Positions 10,532-21,560 of a stretch of 64,000 nt of DNA are shown one piece after another (position 1 is the first letter of the stretch; the number at the start of each line of letters is the position of its first letter). Source of the DNA: Thunnus maccoyii. Its lineage: Eukaryota; Chordata; Actinopteri; Scombriformes; Scombridae. The stretch spans positions 16,332,501-16,396,500 of the forward strand of contig NC_056540.1 in NCBI RefSeq assembly GCF_910596095.1. The letters are read 5' to 3'. The notes beneath the pieces were generated by a model. It was not told the DNA's origin and did no database searches. It was given only the letters and a program-made list of their open reading frames with translations. The translations under genes and the position numbers were made by a program.

Positions 10532-12937
10532 ATGGTGCATCATGTCCGACAGTTATTTGGGAGAGGGTATGTTTCAGTATTTCTCCTTCTTTCTGCCACG
10601 ATGATCACGGTATCTACCGTCACCCATTATTCTGTTCCCGAAGAAATGGAGGAAGGCTCAGTCGTTGCTAATTTAGCAACTGATCTGGGATTAGATGTGA
10701 AGACGCTAAAAGGAAGGAAAATGCGCTTAGACGTTGTAGGCAATAAAAAATATTTTGACATCAACAAGGACACGGGAGAGCTGTTTATTTTGGAAAGAAT
10801 AGACAGAGAGTTTTTGTGCCCCTTGAAAAATGCGCACTGCTTTCTTAAGTTGGATGCTATGATTGAAAACCCAATACGAATGTTTAATATCGAGGTCGAA
10901 ATTATGGATATTAATGATAACGCTCCTCATTTTCGGCGGGGAACGATGCATTTGGACATATCTGAATCAAGCCCCGTTGGAGAGAGATTCTCACTGAATA
11001 ACGCTGCAGACCCAGATGTTGGAACGAATTCTGTGAAAGATTACCATCTGAGCTCAAGCGAATATTTTGCGCTTGAAATTCAGACCGGTAGAGACGGGAC
11101 AAAGTTTGCTGATTTGATTCTGAAAAAAACTTTAGATAGAGAGCAGCAGCCTGTTCATAATTTAATACTGACTGCTGTGGACGGTGGAGTCCCCACGCGC
11201 ACAGGTACAGCCAGTATCATTATCCGCGTGCTCGATGTCAACGACAATGCCCCTTCATTTGACAAAGACAAATACACCGTAGATGTGATGGAGAACTCTC
11301 CGATTGGCAGTCTAGTAATTAAACTAAATGCCACTGACTTAGATGAAGGGTCCAACTCTGATATAGTTTATTCATATAGTTTGTATACATCAGAGAGAAC
11401 ACAAAATATGTTTAGCTTGAATCCAGAAAATGGTGAAATCAGAGTGAAAGAGATGATAAATTATGAAGATTTGAGACTTTATGAAATGGAGGTTATTGCC
11501 AGTGATAAAGGGCCAAACTCATTATCTGGACAGTGTAAACTGACAATACAGGTCACAGATATGAATGACAATCACCCAGAAATATCCATCAAATCATTTC
11601 ATAGTCCGATCAAAGAAGATACTGCAGTAGACACAGTGATAGCAGTAGTTAGTGTTAATGATAAAGACTCAGGTGACAACGGAGTGGTTGATCTTTATAT
11701 TCCAGATAATATGCCTTTCAAACTGAGGGAATCATCTGATAACTATTATGAGTTAGTGGTCTCAGAGCCTTTAGACCGTGAGAAGGTCCCAGAATACGAC
11801 ATCACTTTCACTGTAACAGACAGAGGTTCTCCTCCTTTATCTGACAATGAAACTATGACTTTAGAGCTGCTGGATGTGAATGACAATGTTCCACAGTTCC
11901 CTCAGTCATTTTATACTATACGTGTAATGGAGAATAACGCACCTGGGGCCTTGCTCAGTTCACTCACTGCGTTTGACCCTGACCTCCATGAAAACCAGTA
12001 TCTAGTTTATTTCATCCTAGAGAAGGAGATAGCCAACACCTCCATGTCCATGCTGTTCTCCATCAATCCAGAGAATGGTAATCTTTACGCACTAAAAACT
12101 TTTGACTATGAGATTGAAAAGGAGTTTCTTTTTCACATCGAGGCCAGAGACTCTGGTTCTCCTCCACTCAGCAGCAACGTGACCGTCCATATCATTATTG
12201 TGGACCAAAACGACAACGCTCCGGTCATTGTCTCTCCGTGGCGTGCGCACGGCTCCGTAGTGGAGGAAAAAATCCCCAGATCCACCGATAAAGGCTCCCT
12301 GGTTGCGAAGGTGATAGCCTTAGACACCGACTCGGTGCACAACTCTCGGATTACCTACCAGTTTCTACAGGTGACTGACGCCACCTTGTTCAGTCTGGAT
12401 CAATACAACGGAGAGATCCGGACTATGAGGATGTTCAGTTACAGAGATCCGCGACACCAGAGACTGGTTGTTATTGCCAAGGACAACGGGGATCCTGCTC
12501 TCTCTGCTACAGTCACCATCAAGCTGTCCACAGTGGAGACTGCTGTTAAGGCCTACTCTGACATGACTGAGGTGCCTCTAGAATATGACATCTTCTCAGA
12601 CCTAAACCTGTATTTGGTCATTGGTTTGGGCTCGGTGTCATTTCTCCTGCTGATCACCATATTGGTCACCATCGTGCTCAAGTGTCAGAAACCCAAGCCC
12701 AGCAAAGCAGCTCCTCCCTGCAGGAACAGTGTGATCAGTGAGAGGAACTCCACCATCGCAGACTCCACTCTGGTCTCCAACGATGCCTACTGGTACAGTC
12801 TGTTTCTAGCAGAGACCAAGAAAGGAAAGCTGGTGGTCAGACAGCCTGTGCCAAAGGGCTCCAGATACATCGTGTCCAGTATACCAAGGAGCACAGGAAT
12901 GTCAGAGACTAGTGAATCAGCAGCTTCTACTCTGCAG
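10532..12937 (+). CDS. Protocadherin variable exon A4 (last of group A)
   Basis: Complete variable exon, 802 codons to the donor CTGCAG|GTAGAA; read unspliced it stops at 12970 after VEMAAYSTAV. The start is MVHHVRQLFGRGYVSVFLLL, with a signal peptide ending near STV. EC1 differs from its neighbours and its cysteine pair is C-x6-C (CPLKNAHC), one residue shorter than in A2 and A3. EC2-EC6, membrane helix and tail are near-identical to A1-A3; small changes are TKKGK for TRKGK and SESAAS for SDSAAS. It is the most diverged group A gene in noncoding flanks and donor context, hence older than the A1-A3 duplication, yet its coding body has been kept alike, which points to gene conversion. It is followed by the 9.8 kb gap. 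Confidence 0.96.
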
Positions 12938-14303
12938 GTAGAAATGGCCGCTTACTCCACTGCAGTTTAAACAAACCATTATTCCTAAATGTAGTTTTGT
13001 GAAGCAAAATATCTGGCCTATTGTTACTACAGTTCACACTGCAATATTTCATTAACAGTCAGCTTTTATCTCAAATGTATTAGCAATGTCTTTTTTCAGT
13101 AGATATTGTTTTTTGCAAGGGATATAAAATAGAATAACCATAATACATCTAGAAATCTAAATAATGGGATTCTTAATTTTAAAATCATTAAGAATGTATT
13201 GCATCAAAGCAAATATATAGAAAACAGTATGAATCAGTATAAAGCTACACATGTAATATTTTGCTGTACCTCTGATGTTGTCTGTGTTTTGTCCTAAGGA
13301 TATTTACTGGTTTAAACTTTCAGGTATGTGTGTTTCTTTAGTAAACAGGTATCTACTGAAAATGCAATCAAGAGCCCAACTCCCGATATCACCCTTAACA
13401 TACACTGGTGGAAATGCAATACCTTTGCTGACGTAATAAAAACAAAAAACAAACAAACAAACAAAAAAAACACTTGAAAATTAAAGTAAAAATAAGACAT
13501 TGAATTTATAAGTTAAATGCAACCTTTTATTGGATATTACATTCATCTAGTCTACATAAACCTATAGTTTTGATTTACAATACTTTAAAAAATCTCATTA
13601 AATCTCATAAATCTTTTTATATTAGAAGTGAAATAACAATCAGTAACAAACTCTGCTTACTCCTCTGTTTCATCCCACAGGTCTTTGCTCTTAAAGTTTT
13701 CTTGTTGTTTTACAGAGCGACACTTGCTAAAAAGGCTTTAGACATTTTTGTGTGACTTTGGTCTGTGGCCTCTATATTAGTGCCTTTATTATGTTCACTG
13801 CAAATAAAAACACAATGAAGTCTAAAGCAGAGCACAAACCTGATGCACAAAGAGCTCATATAAGACCTTTTTTCACATAATTAAGGTTTATGAGTATAGA
13901 TTCTTTTGACTAACTATCTTTTCATTTTCTTGTCAGGTATGGCTTGCCATTTCTCTTCAAATAAACATGCTCTTTGCAACATTGTATTTAAACAATCCAT
14001 AAAAAAGAATTCACGATGCAGTTTTTTGCTGTTGTCAACAATGACAGCAACAACACAGTGTGGTGCATTTTAGCACACATGAGACATACACCCTGTGTGG
14101 TTCAGGTCTTCTGTTCCTGTCAATGTCAAAGTCTGTGGAATTGGAGAGACAGGAAATGAGTAGCTTTTGAGTGTTCTGTATCACCACAGTACAAATCTGA
14201 AATACAGAGAGCTGAACCCATAGTTCAAACTGACACATTTCTGCCAATGTCATTGGACTATTTAATGTAAGTTGATGCCATGAATGCTGACCGACCTACC
14301 TAC

Positions 14304-14347
<44 letters not shown>

Positions 14348-15663
14348 GATGGTAAGTATGAGCAGCTGGAAGAACAAACAATTACATAGCTAAATGTAAA
14401 ATTATTTTAAATCACCTTTATATAACTAATTGTAACGAGCTGCTGTATCTGTTTTAGCGGGTCACACTAACCATGCTTAGTCAAAGATAACATTGCAACT
14501 CTGTGTTCATAGGATACATACACAAATAATCCTTTACTGTGCTTGTCTGACCATTGAATTGCTTTTTTTTTCTCCCCACTCTAAAGTACCCTAAATGAGG
14601 GAAGTCCACCCTGCAGCTGGAGGTATGCAGGAGTCTCACTCCCCCGCCCCGGATGGCCTTTTATGAATGATGTTACAGAACTTAGTATTTGAACTTAGTT
14701 GTTCTTTGTGTTTGTTCTGTTCTCAGTTGATGTTTTTTTTATATTATATTTTTGTCTTGTTTAATTTCTCATGGAGATAGATATTTTTGTAATTGCAAAG
14801 GGTCACTCAGTTAACATCACATGCAGTTTGCTAAATCTCCTGTGTTAGTCTCCTCATTCCCACAATTTGATTACTCTTACCCATATTACAGTCTCATCCT
14901 TAAAGCCCACTAAAATGCATCTATGCAATCTAACCACTACAGTAATTAACACTACTTCTGTCAGTATTTTGGGATTATGTTCCCAAAGTTTTGTTTTGCA
15001 CAATTTGGCAGAGCTTGAAAAATATAGCCTTATGACCTTGATTGACCTCAGGGGGACAAAGACATGAGGCCATAATAATCATAATGGTACTGATAATATA
15101 CTGAGTCTGACAATCTGTGGTCAATTTTTGCAGACAATTAAACACAAGTGATAATGCAGATTAGGTGAACAAAGTGAGAATCAGGTGTAGCCAGTCCTTA
15201 AAACACACACCTGCTCCCTCAGCTCATATGGTAGTAATCATTCAACACAAAATAACATCAACATGCTGCTCCACCTGAAGGTCAAACTTCTAAAAATTTT
15301 TCACTTCAACTAACAATGTTGCCATTTGCTGGCTTTGCTTTTTTCACAATCTGGCTTTTGCTGTAATACACTAGAAAGTGTTGATAGATCTGTGCTGCTT
15401 TAATTGAATCACTGTGTTCTCAAAAAGATCCTGTGCATGTGAAGTTTACACACGTGTTTATCCCCTCCTGACCCATCATTGATATATTAGGAGTATATCC
15501 TATTTTTGAATGTTTGAATGTGTTAGTGGGAATGGACTGTGCTGTTTCTGTATTATTTGGTCAGTTAGAAACAAAATTGGATTGAGTGTTGCTGACTTCA
15601 CAGAATGACACCTTTGAATTCCTGTCTGCTGTAGTGTGAATTGTGACCTAATTCTTTGTGCAG
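12938..15663. other. Gap, first part: no recognised gene
   Basis: AT-rich DNA between the last group A variable exon and the candidate constant exons. It contains AATAAA signals near 13803 and 13960, a CTAT repeat and a few isolated splice-like sites. Short open frames here have no recognisable domain and look random. It may be an intron of group A transcripts if the candidate exons at 15664 and 15935 are used. Confidence 0.4.
14295..14347. repeat. CTAT tetranucleotide microsatellite
   Basis: About twelve tandem CTAT units, introduced by a few CTAC units. It is a simple repeat and likely polymorphic. Confidence 0.95.
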
Positions 15664-15734
15664 GAAAGGCGCAAAGTGATACCAGTCACCCAGTTACCTA
15701 GCAACCACTCTCCTTCACATAATCTTGGAGCATG
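15664..15734 (+). CDS. Candidate constant exon 1 for group A (tentative)
   Basis: This 71-nt segment follows an acceptor-like sequence (CTAATTCTTTGTGCAG) and ends at a weak donor (CATG|GTATAC). In the phase delivered by the group A donors (phase 0) it is open: ERRKVIPVTQLP, then SNHSPSHNLGA, leaving two bases. Ending in phase 2 matches the first constant exon of mammalian Pcdh clusters (59 nt, from memory). Local GC content is higher than the flanks. The peptide does not match the alpha or gamma constant regions I know, which begin with a NPDWRY or NTDWRF motif. What is seen is the open frame and splice-like sites; the role is inference. It could be chance. Confidence 0.3.
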
Positions 15735-15934
15735 GTATACTCATTTATAGACCGCCATCTCACAACTATGTTCAAGGATCAGCTCAACCCCTCCACCCAC
15801 TCTGTCTTCTGCCTGAAGCCCCTGTCTGAGTGACAGACGTCGGCTGCATGAGATATGTCACTCTGGCCTGTCACATGGCTGTCATTGCACTGCTTCTTCT
15901 CCAGCTTTGACTAATTCTCTTGTCTCATTGGCAG

Positions 15935-16109
15935 GCATCCACAACCAGCAGCGGCAGTTCCACATAAGGCCACACCTCCAGCTGCGTACCGGATTGATGC
16001 TGACAAGAGAGCTTCACAGAGGAAAGGAGAACCCCCCCCCCCCCCAAATCCATGTCGTCACACTCAGTCTGGTCCCTGCTCCTCGCAATGTGTAGTTATC
16101 ATGCTTTAA
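15935..16109 (+). CDS. Candidate terminal constant exon for group A (tentative)
   Basis: The acceptor is strong: a TGACTAAT branch-point-like sequence, a pyrimidine stretch and TTGGCAG. Joined to the previous candidate exon (TG|G), the frame is open for 57 codons to TAA at 16107: W, HPQPAAAVPHKATPPAAYRI, DADKRASQRKGE, then a proline run coded by 14 C. A second frame is also open here (GIHNQQRQFHIRPHL), so the reading is not settled, and direct phase-0 splicing from a variable exon would give only ten residues (ASTTSSGSST) and a stop. The C run is prone to length errors. No homology to known constant exons is recognised. Downstream AT-rich DNA with AATAAA at about 17771 and 18169 could be its 3'UTR. 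Confidence 0.3.
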
Positions 16110-17493
16110 GACCAAACGGACTATGGTGGCTAAACAAGGATGCAACCCTCCCCCTTTCTGTCTTTAAGCACATGAAAAGCCAATCAACAATGTTTCTCTG
16201 TCCATTCGTTATGCATGATAAGACTGCATGGCTTCAACCACACTCCAAGACCTACAAAAAAAAAAACAAAAATTCAAGACAAGACACTCACCAAAAAGAC
16301 TGTACAGAAAATTGCATCAGTGGATATATTCAAAGAAGCTGCAACAAGGACTACTTGAGTGGACACAGGAATGTTGGGATGCCTTTAAGAGACTGTTTTT
16401 CCACTCTAAAAAAGAAACACATAATGGATATTTTACATTTTTAACCTACATGCTTTGTCTTGCTCCATAACAGCATTGGTGTATAATATATAAGATAACA
16501 TAAGAATCAAGAAGTGAAACAGCACAATTAACTGTGTCAAAAAGCACCAACCTATGATTTCAAAAGTATGAAACAAAGGGGAATCAGTATTTTGTAAATG
16601 TGGTAGCATTTAGTAATTTTATGTTTTGTAACTGACTTTGTGCTTTATATGAGAGCCAGGCCTGAATATATGAATGAGAGTGCTAAGAGATTAAATTAAT
16701 TTAACAAATTCATCAAACATAAGAGTGAGGCCTTCAGCCATCATGTATCTGCCTTTCAGTTGATTTTGCATGGAATAATCAATTACTTAAATAGCTTTAG
16801 ATATGTTATGGTATTGAACAATCAGTTTTCTGTAGTTAAGCCTCACTATTTTGTCTGTTTCAAAACAAGATGGAAGCATTTTAATGGGACCACAATGAAG
16901 AAGTACAACAGCATTACACCTTCATATTACACAGTCCTAAGATTTTGAGATATGGTGCACAGATGTGTAATCTTATTCCTTTTTCCTAGCTTCTACTCAA
17001 GAGGAAAATGGCTGGGATCAGTGAGGCATTTGTATGGCTTCAGAAACTTGGGTGTACAGATAACTTAAGAATACAGTGTGCTTGAATGTTTTGTCCACTT
17101 TGACACTACTGCAGAATATGATTCTAGCAGACTGAAGACAAGTGAACACAGTTGTTGAGAACAGATTGATTAATGTCTCCTTATAACTACTGCATAGTAT
17201 ATCTATCACAAACATGACCATGTTTTACTTTTTTATTTTTAAAGCAAAACTCTGGATGTCTCTTAATATCAATGTCTTCTGAGACTGTGTAGGAAGTTGA
17301 AAACCCAGAATTGACTTAATGTTTACTTTACTGAAAAACAAAATAGCTGTGGTTGGTTTTACCCAATGAAAGCTGTGTTCATGTATATTACTGATTACTG
17401 TGTGTATCTGCATATGCAACGCATAAGTATGGATACAGATGTGACAGACATATACAGTATCATATGTCTGTATCTATACAGTTTCCAGTTACA
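16110..17493. other. Gap, middle part: possible 3'UTR, no gene seen
   Basis: Noncoding-looking AT-rich sequence after the candidate terminal exon. An open frame at 16052-16444 is lysine-rich and low in complexity, with no domain, and is not accepted as a gene. Confidence 0.35.
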
Positions 17494-17843
17494 CCTAGCT
17501 AAAACTAATGCAGTCTTATACAACAGCCCTGCAGTAAATCCTGCCCTCATCAAGGTTATGATGTTCAGTTTTTGTTGTATCTGTTTTACAAAGGTGTTGA
17601 ACTTAATGGTTATTTTGGAGGCTGTAATTGGTTACATACTCAGAGTTGTGATGTAAATGAAGTGAATGAAAGATTAGAAACATCTGTCAGTGTAAAGGGA
17701 TACAATTCAGCCTCCAATATGACCATATAGTCAAATTAACACCTATATAAGACAATTTCAACAAATGCTGAATAAATACCTTTGATATGGGTATGATATT
17801 ATTGCAGGGCTGTTGTGGTACACTGCATTAGTTTTAGCTAATA
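17494..17843. mobile_element. Foldback (MITE-like) element
   Basis: Two arms of about 150 bp are imperfect inverted copies. The left arm has AGCTAAAACTAATGCAGT and AACAGCCCTGCAGTAA; the right arm contains their reverse complements (ACTGCATTAGTTTTAGCT, TTATTGCAGGGCTGTTG). Further in, TTTTGGAGGCTGTAATTG pairs with a CAATTCAGCCTCCAATAT segment. The arms almost meet, leaving a short loop. No coding capacity; family not assigned. Confidence 0.6.
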
Positions 17844-20800
17844 AATCTACTTAATAACAAGTAACTGAGTGTATGTACTGTATGTTTCCTTTTCAGTGCA
17901 AGTGCTAAAATTTTTAATGTGAACAGCTGAACTGCTGTGCCAGCAGATTTATGGCCCAACTAGTTATGTGCAACAGTAAAATAATCAGACATCATGTAGT
18001 CAAAGTCTTTCGCACAGTTCACACTGCATTACCTGTATAGTTATAATGTGTTACAGGCAAATATATACATTAAGTGCTTTTGTACAGTGGTATGTTTATG
18101 GTGCAACATGTAGTAAATTGTGTCATGTGAGCTTATTGTATGCTATGGTCTGGTCATTATGATCTATTGAATAAAAAAACAGAACTTAATGATGAACTTC
18201 TGACTCTCTCTGGAGTTCTGGGGCAGTTGCATAATTTCTGATGGCAGTGTTAAAGGTTAAAGGTGTACTTCACCTTCATTATAAGGCTTACCTCACCCTG
18301 GTCAGCTAGTCAGCTAACATCCTCAAGTTTCACTTCACTAGGACCTTTTTAGTTGATGTTTCTAAACACAGGCACTTCTGGCCTTAGAACAGTATCTGTC
18401 ACCAGTATGATTTTCTGTCTGAGTCATTTTATGGTACAGTAATTTGCTTGAATGCATACATTACATGTCCAGTTTATGGAAATGACAATGTTTGAAAATT
18501 GTTGATTTTGCTGATGCAAGGACTATCCAGTAATTACAATGTAATTAATTAGTTGATCATTTGCTCACATAGTGAGATGATTAAGGGGCGGCAACACTGC
18601 AAGCTTTCATTATCTACTGACTAAGAAGACTTTATGATGGAACAGTACACACAAAGGTTTTCTAGATATTAATTGAATAGAGTTGTACTTTAATTTGGAC
18701 CATATTTTATATCAAAACATGTCACAGAGTCAAGCTTATGACAGACATGTTGGCTGGGGTCATAAAGGTCACCTCACATTACATGATACCTGGTTTTCCA
18801 TACTGAAGGATGAATTGTTGATATTGAAACTTACTTGCTGGAAAAAAAAAAAACAGTATTTACTCACAGGGTTTTAGCAGTCAATGCTGAAAGAAACAAA
18901 GAAACTTTGCCTGTGAGAGAGCATGAATACAGTAGCATTCATACGATCAAAGCATTAAGTCAGATGTTGTAACAGGATTATGTCTTGCACATGAAAGTAT
19001 GGCTGTATGTGCTGTAGATTATTTTATTCTCTCTATCTGTCACTGAAGGACAAGTTCTTACGGTTGATAATCACTGGTAACAACTTATAACTTTCTTCCA
19101 GGAATATCATTAAACAGATGGTGTTTAAAGCACCAGTGTTTTGTCATATTTTGAATTCAGGTTTAAATGTCACTGCTCAGCCACTGTAATCCATTGACTA
19201 ACTATAGAAGTGTAGTAAGTGTAGAAACTAGACCTTCCTCTGGGATTCTCAAAGCTGTGGCTTCTATTTTTATCCCATCTTTTTTCTCTGATGCTGAGAG
19301 AGATGGATTAATATGGTAACAACACAAGAATATGTACCTAAGTTGTCAAAGAAAGGAAAACATGCCTGTAGCCCCTCTATGTGTGTGTATTTCCACAATG
19401 GAACATTATTCTTCCGCAGACACAAACCGCAGGTAATGTAGTCATTCTGTACTTTCTCAAGTATCTATTCAAATGAAATTTTAGGAATCACTGTTTGTCA
19501 TAGTTATATCAATGGAAAAAGTAATCTATAACATATTGTGGAACAATACTGGACAATACTGGCTTAACTGGACTACAGTGTGTAAGTGGCATAATAATAT
19601 GCAGTATAATATTGACAAAACAACTGCAAGGCAAGTATAATAATGAAGTAAACTGAATAATTTAATTGTTATCTTGTTACCATCTACATCTATTTCTGCA
19701 ATATAATGAATTGGCTTTACTTAGAAAGATCTCTTTGTGTCAGAAAAAACTGAACAACAAACTTCACATAGGCAGAAAATTCTGTTCGTGCTTCCATGTA
19801 ATAGTTGAAAGTGCATATCTGTCCCAGTACCTACAGTAATTTGGTATTGCACTTAAAGTAACAAGTGTTTGAGGTGGTAAGTAAGGAATTAAGGAATTAA
19901 GGAAAGCCTTGTGATAGTCATATTATTTGCATTTGCTACTTTTAAAACACTAGTGCACTTCTCAATAGATTGGGGATCACAAAGTGTTAAAGAACTCCAG
20001 TTTAGGCCAATAAAGTCTTTTAAGCATAATTCTTGAATTGAATCAAATGCTTAAAAAATATTTTCAGTAATTCACTGCACAGCATCTGTGAGTCAACAAC
20101 ACCTCTCTCTCATGTAGAATTGCAGTGGAAATTGGCTCAAGCTACTGGTGCAAGTGTCCCATCTGGCCTGTCATCACTGACCACAGTCAGCACATCCAGT
20201 GTGTGCGAGGACATCATGACTATCTTAACCTGAAAAGAGCCATAATGTTTAAAATAACTAACCACATTATGTCTTAACTAAGACTCTAAATATAGCTGCT
20301 AAAGCTCACAAGTTGCACAGCTGAATGAGTGTATAAAAACACATTTTCAACATTACATCACAATGTAATTCAAAAATTCATCAGTTGGTGTTAATATTGT
20401 TTTTCACTCAACCTATGTTTGCAGGGCTTTGTTTTTTTTTTTTTTTTTTTACTGTAGGCAGAGTAATGAGCGTGTCTGCCTCTCTTTGTGTGTGCACACA
20501 CATGATCTCATCTCCCCAGAGAGATGAGGTCATGAGTGAGCAGGAAAGACATTCAGACCCATAGGAGCAGTTATTCTGATTTAATATCCCATATACCTCA
20601 ACATTTTAGTAGCATGTTTTAGCACTTAAAATTTGTGTCTTTGTAATGTCTTTAAACAAAGCAGGCACTCTTAAAGTGGGTGTGGTTTTGATAGTATTCT
20701 ATTTGGTTAGAGTAACGTGAGATAAGAAATATTTCTCAGTCTCCCTTCTCATCACCTCTGAACCCCAAGAGGAGACTCTCCTACTGCCTGTTGTCTGCTG

Positions 20801-21140
20801 CTCTGGTCCACTGACAGACTGGCACACTGATAAAGACACAGTGATGCAGCAATGTGGAACAAAACACTACAAATACCACCAGCTGGCACTACTAGGCACA
20901 CATGCACACCATATATTCAGATGAAATGTATGTTATTTATTTATTAGGAATATCACTGTGGTCTCTCTTGATATGCACAATCTTTATACTGGAGAAAATA
21001 TGTATTTTAAGAATTACATATTTTTTCTTTTTGTTTTATGGGCTCCTGGTACAAGGCAGCCCCCCTGAAACCCTTATTACAAAATCTTTCTTGTAAATTA
21101 AACAAGGAAGGGATGTGACTGTGAATTGGAAAATGCATCT
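17844..21140. other. Gap, third part: no gene recognised
   Basis: AT-rich DNA with an AATAAA near 18169, a T run at about 20429-20450 and a small hairpin at 20501-20534. Open frames are short and without recognisable features. No variable-exon remnant was found. Confidence 0.4.
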
Positions 21141-21560
21141 TACATATTTTAGAGAATTAACAGAGTCAGCACATGTAGCTACAGCTGCCTTTCTTTGTCT
21201 GCAGCATTCACAGCATCCCTCCCCCTTTGCTTCCTTTCTTGCTGGGCGTTTACTTGCTTTCAGCACCATGGACAGTGACCTGCCTAATGGAGCTGCGTTG
21301 CCATGGCGACGTGCTGTCTGTTCGCTGGAGCCCGCGGTGTGCTCTGAAGCAGCCTGTAATTTAAAATTCTGACGAGCCCCCCTCCTCCTCTTCACAGAGC
21401 AGCAGCCGCAGCTCGCCCACATCAGATTAGCATTCTCTGCTAAATATTACCGCTACATTTGCCTTATAAGGGCTGATGACAAAGGAAATTGCAGTCTGCT
21501 AAAATTGCTGCAGCGTGAGAGGAACGATGCAGGAAGACATGGTGATGCACAATGCGGCAG
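21141..21560. promoter_or_regulatory. Enhancer-like island between groups A and B
   Basis: A GC-richer block that stands out from the AT-rich gap. It contains an exact RE1 core, an RFX X-box-like palindrome (GTTGCCATGGCGAC, 21297-21310), a perfect CArG box (CCTTATAAGG, 21462-21471) and homeodomain-type AT-rich cores such as CAGATTAGC. It lies 3' of group A and about 1.2 kb before the first group B promoter, matching the place of the HS5-1 enhancer relative to alpha constant exons in mammals. Open frames on both strands here are short and unlike any protein I know. The enhancer role is inferred. Confidence 0.5.
21259..21275 (+). promoter_or_regulatory. RE1/NRSE site (REST/NRSF), forward orientation
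   Basis: TTCAGCACCATGGACAG fits the RE1 core consensus NTYAGMRCCNNRGMSAG at every position. REST silences neuronal genes outside neurons. This is the only RE1 in the gap and the only one in the window in forward orientation. Confidence 0.8.

Noticed and set aside
13299-13323. 25-nt possible microexon (DIYWFKLS) with good acceptor and donor signals
   Set aside because: Too short to judge, ends in a phase that does not suit the known constant-exon pattern, and no homology.
13681-13755. Acceptor-like CATCCCACAG followed by a short open frame
   Set aside because: The peptide is hydrophobic and unlike a constant region; no supporting donor or conservation.
16052-16444. 130-codon open frame on the plus strand
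   Set aside because: Lysine-rich and low complexity, no domain, in a different frame from the candidate exon; likely chance within a possible 3'UTR.
20501-20534. Hairpin CATGATCTCATCTC / GAGATGAGGTCATG
   Set aside because: A 14-bp stem with one mismatch and a 6-base loop, but no context to give it a role; could be chance in this length of DNA.
21036-21422. 128-codon open frame on the minus strand (and 85 codons on the plus strand) in the GC-rich island
   Set aside because: No domain or known protein is recognisable, the frames follow the GC content, and the segment is better explained by clustered binding sites.
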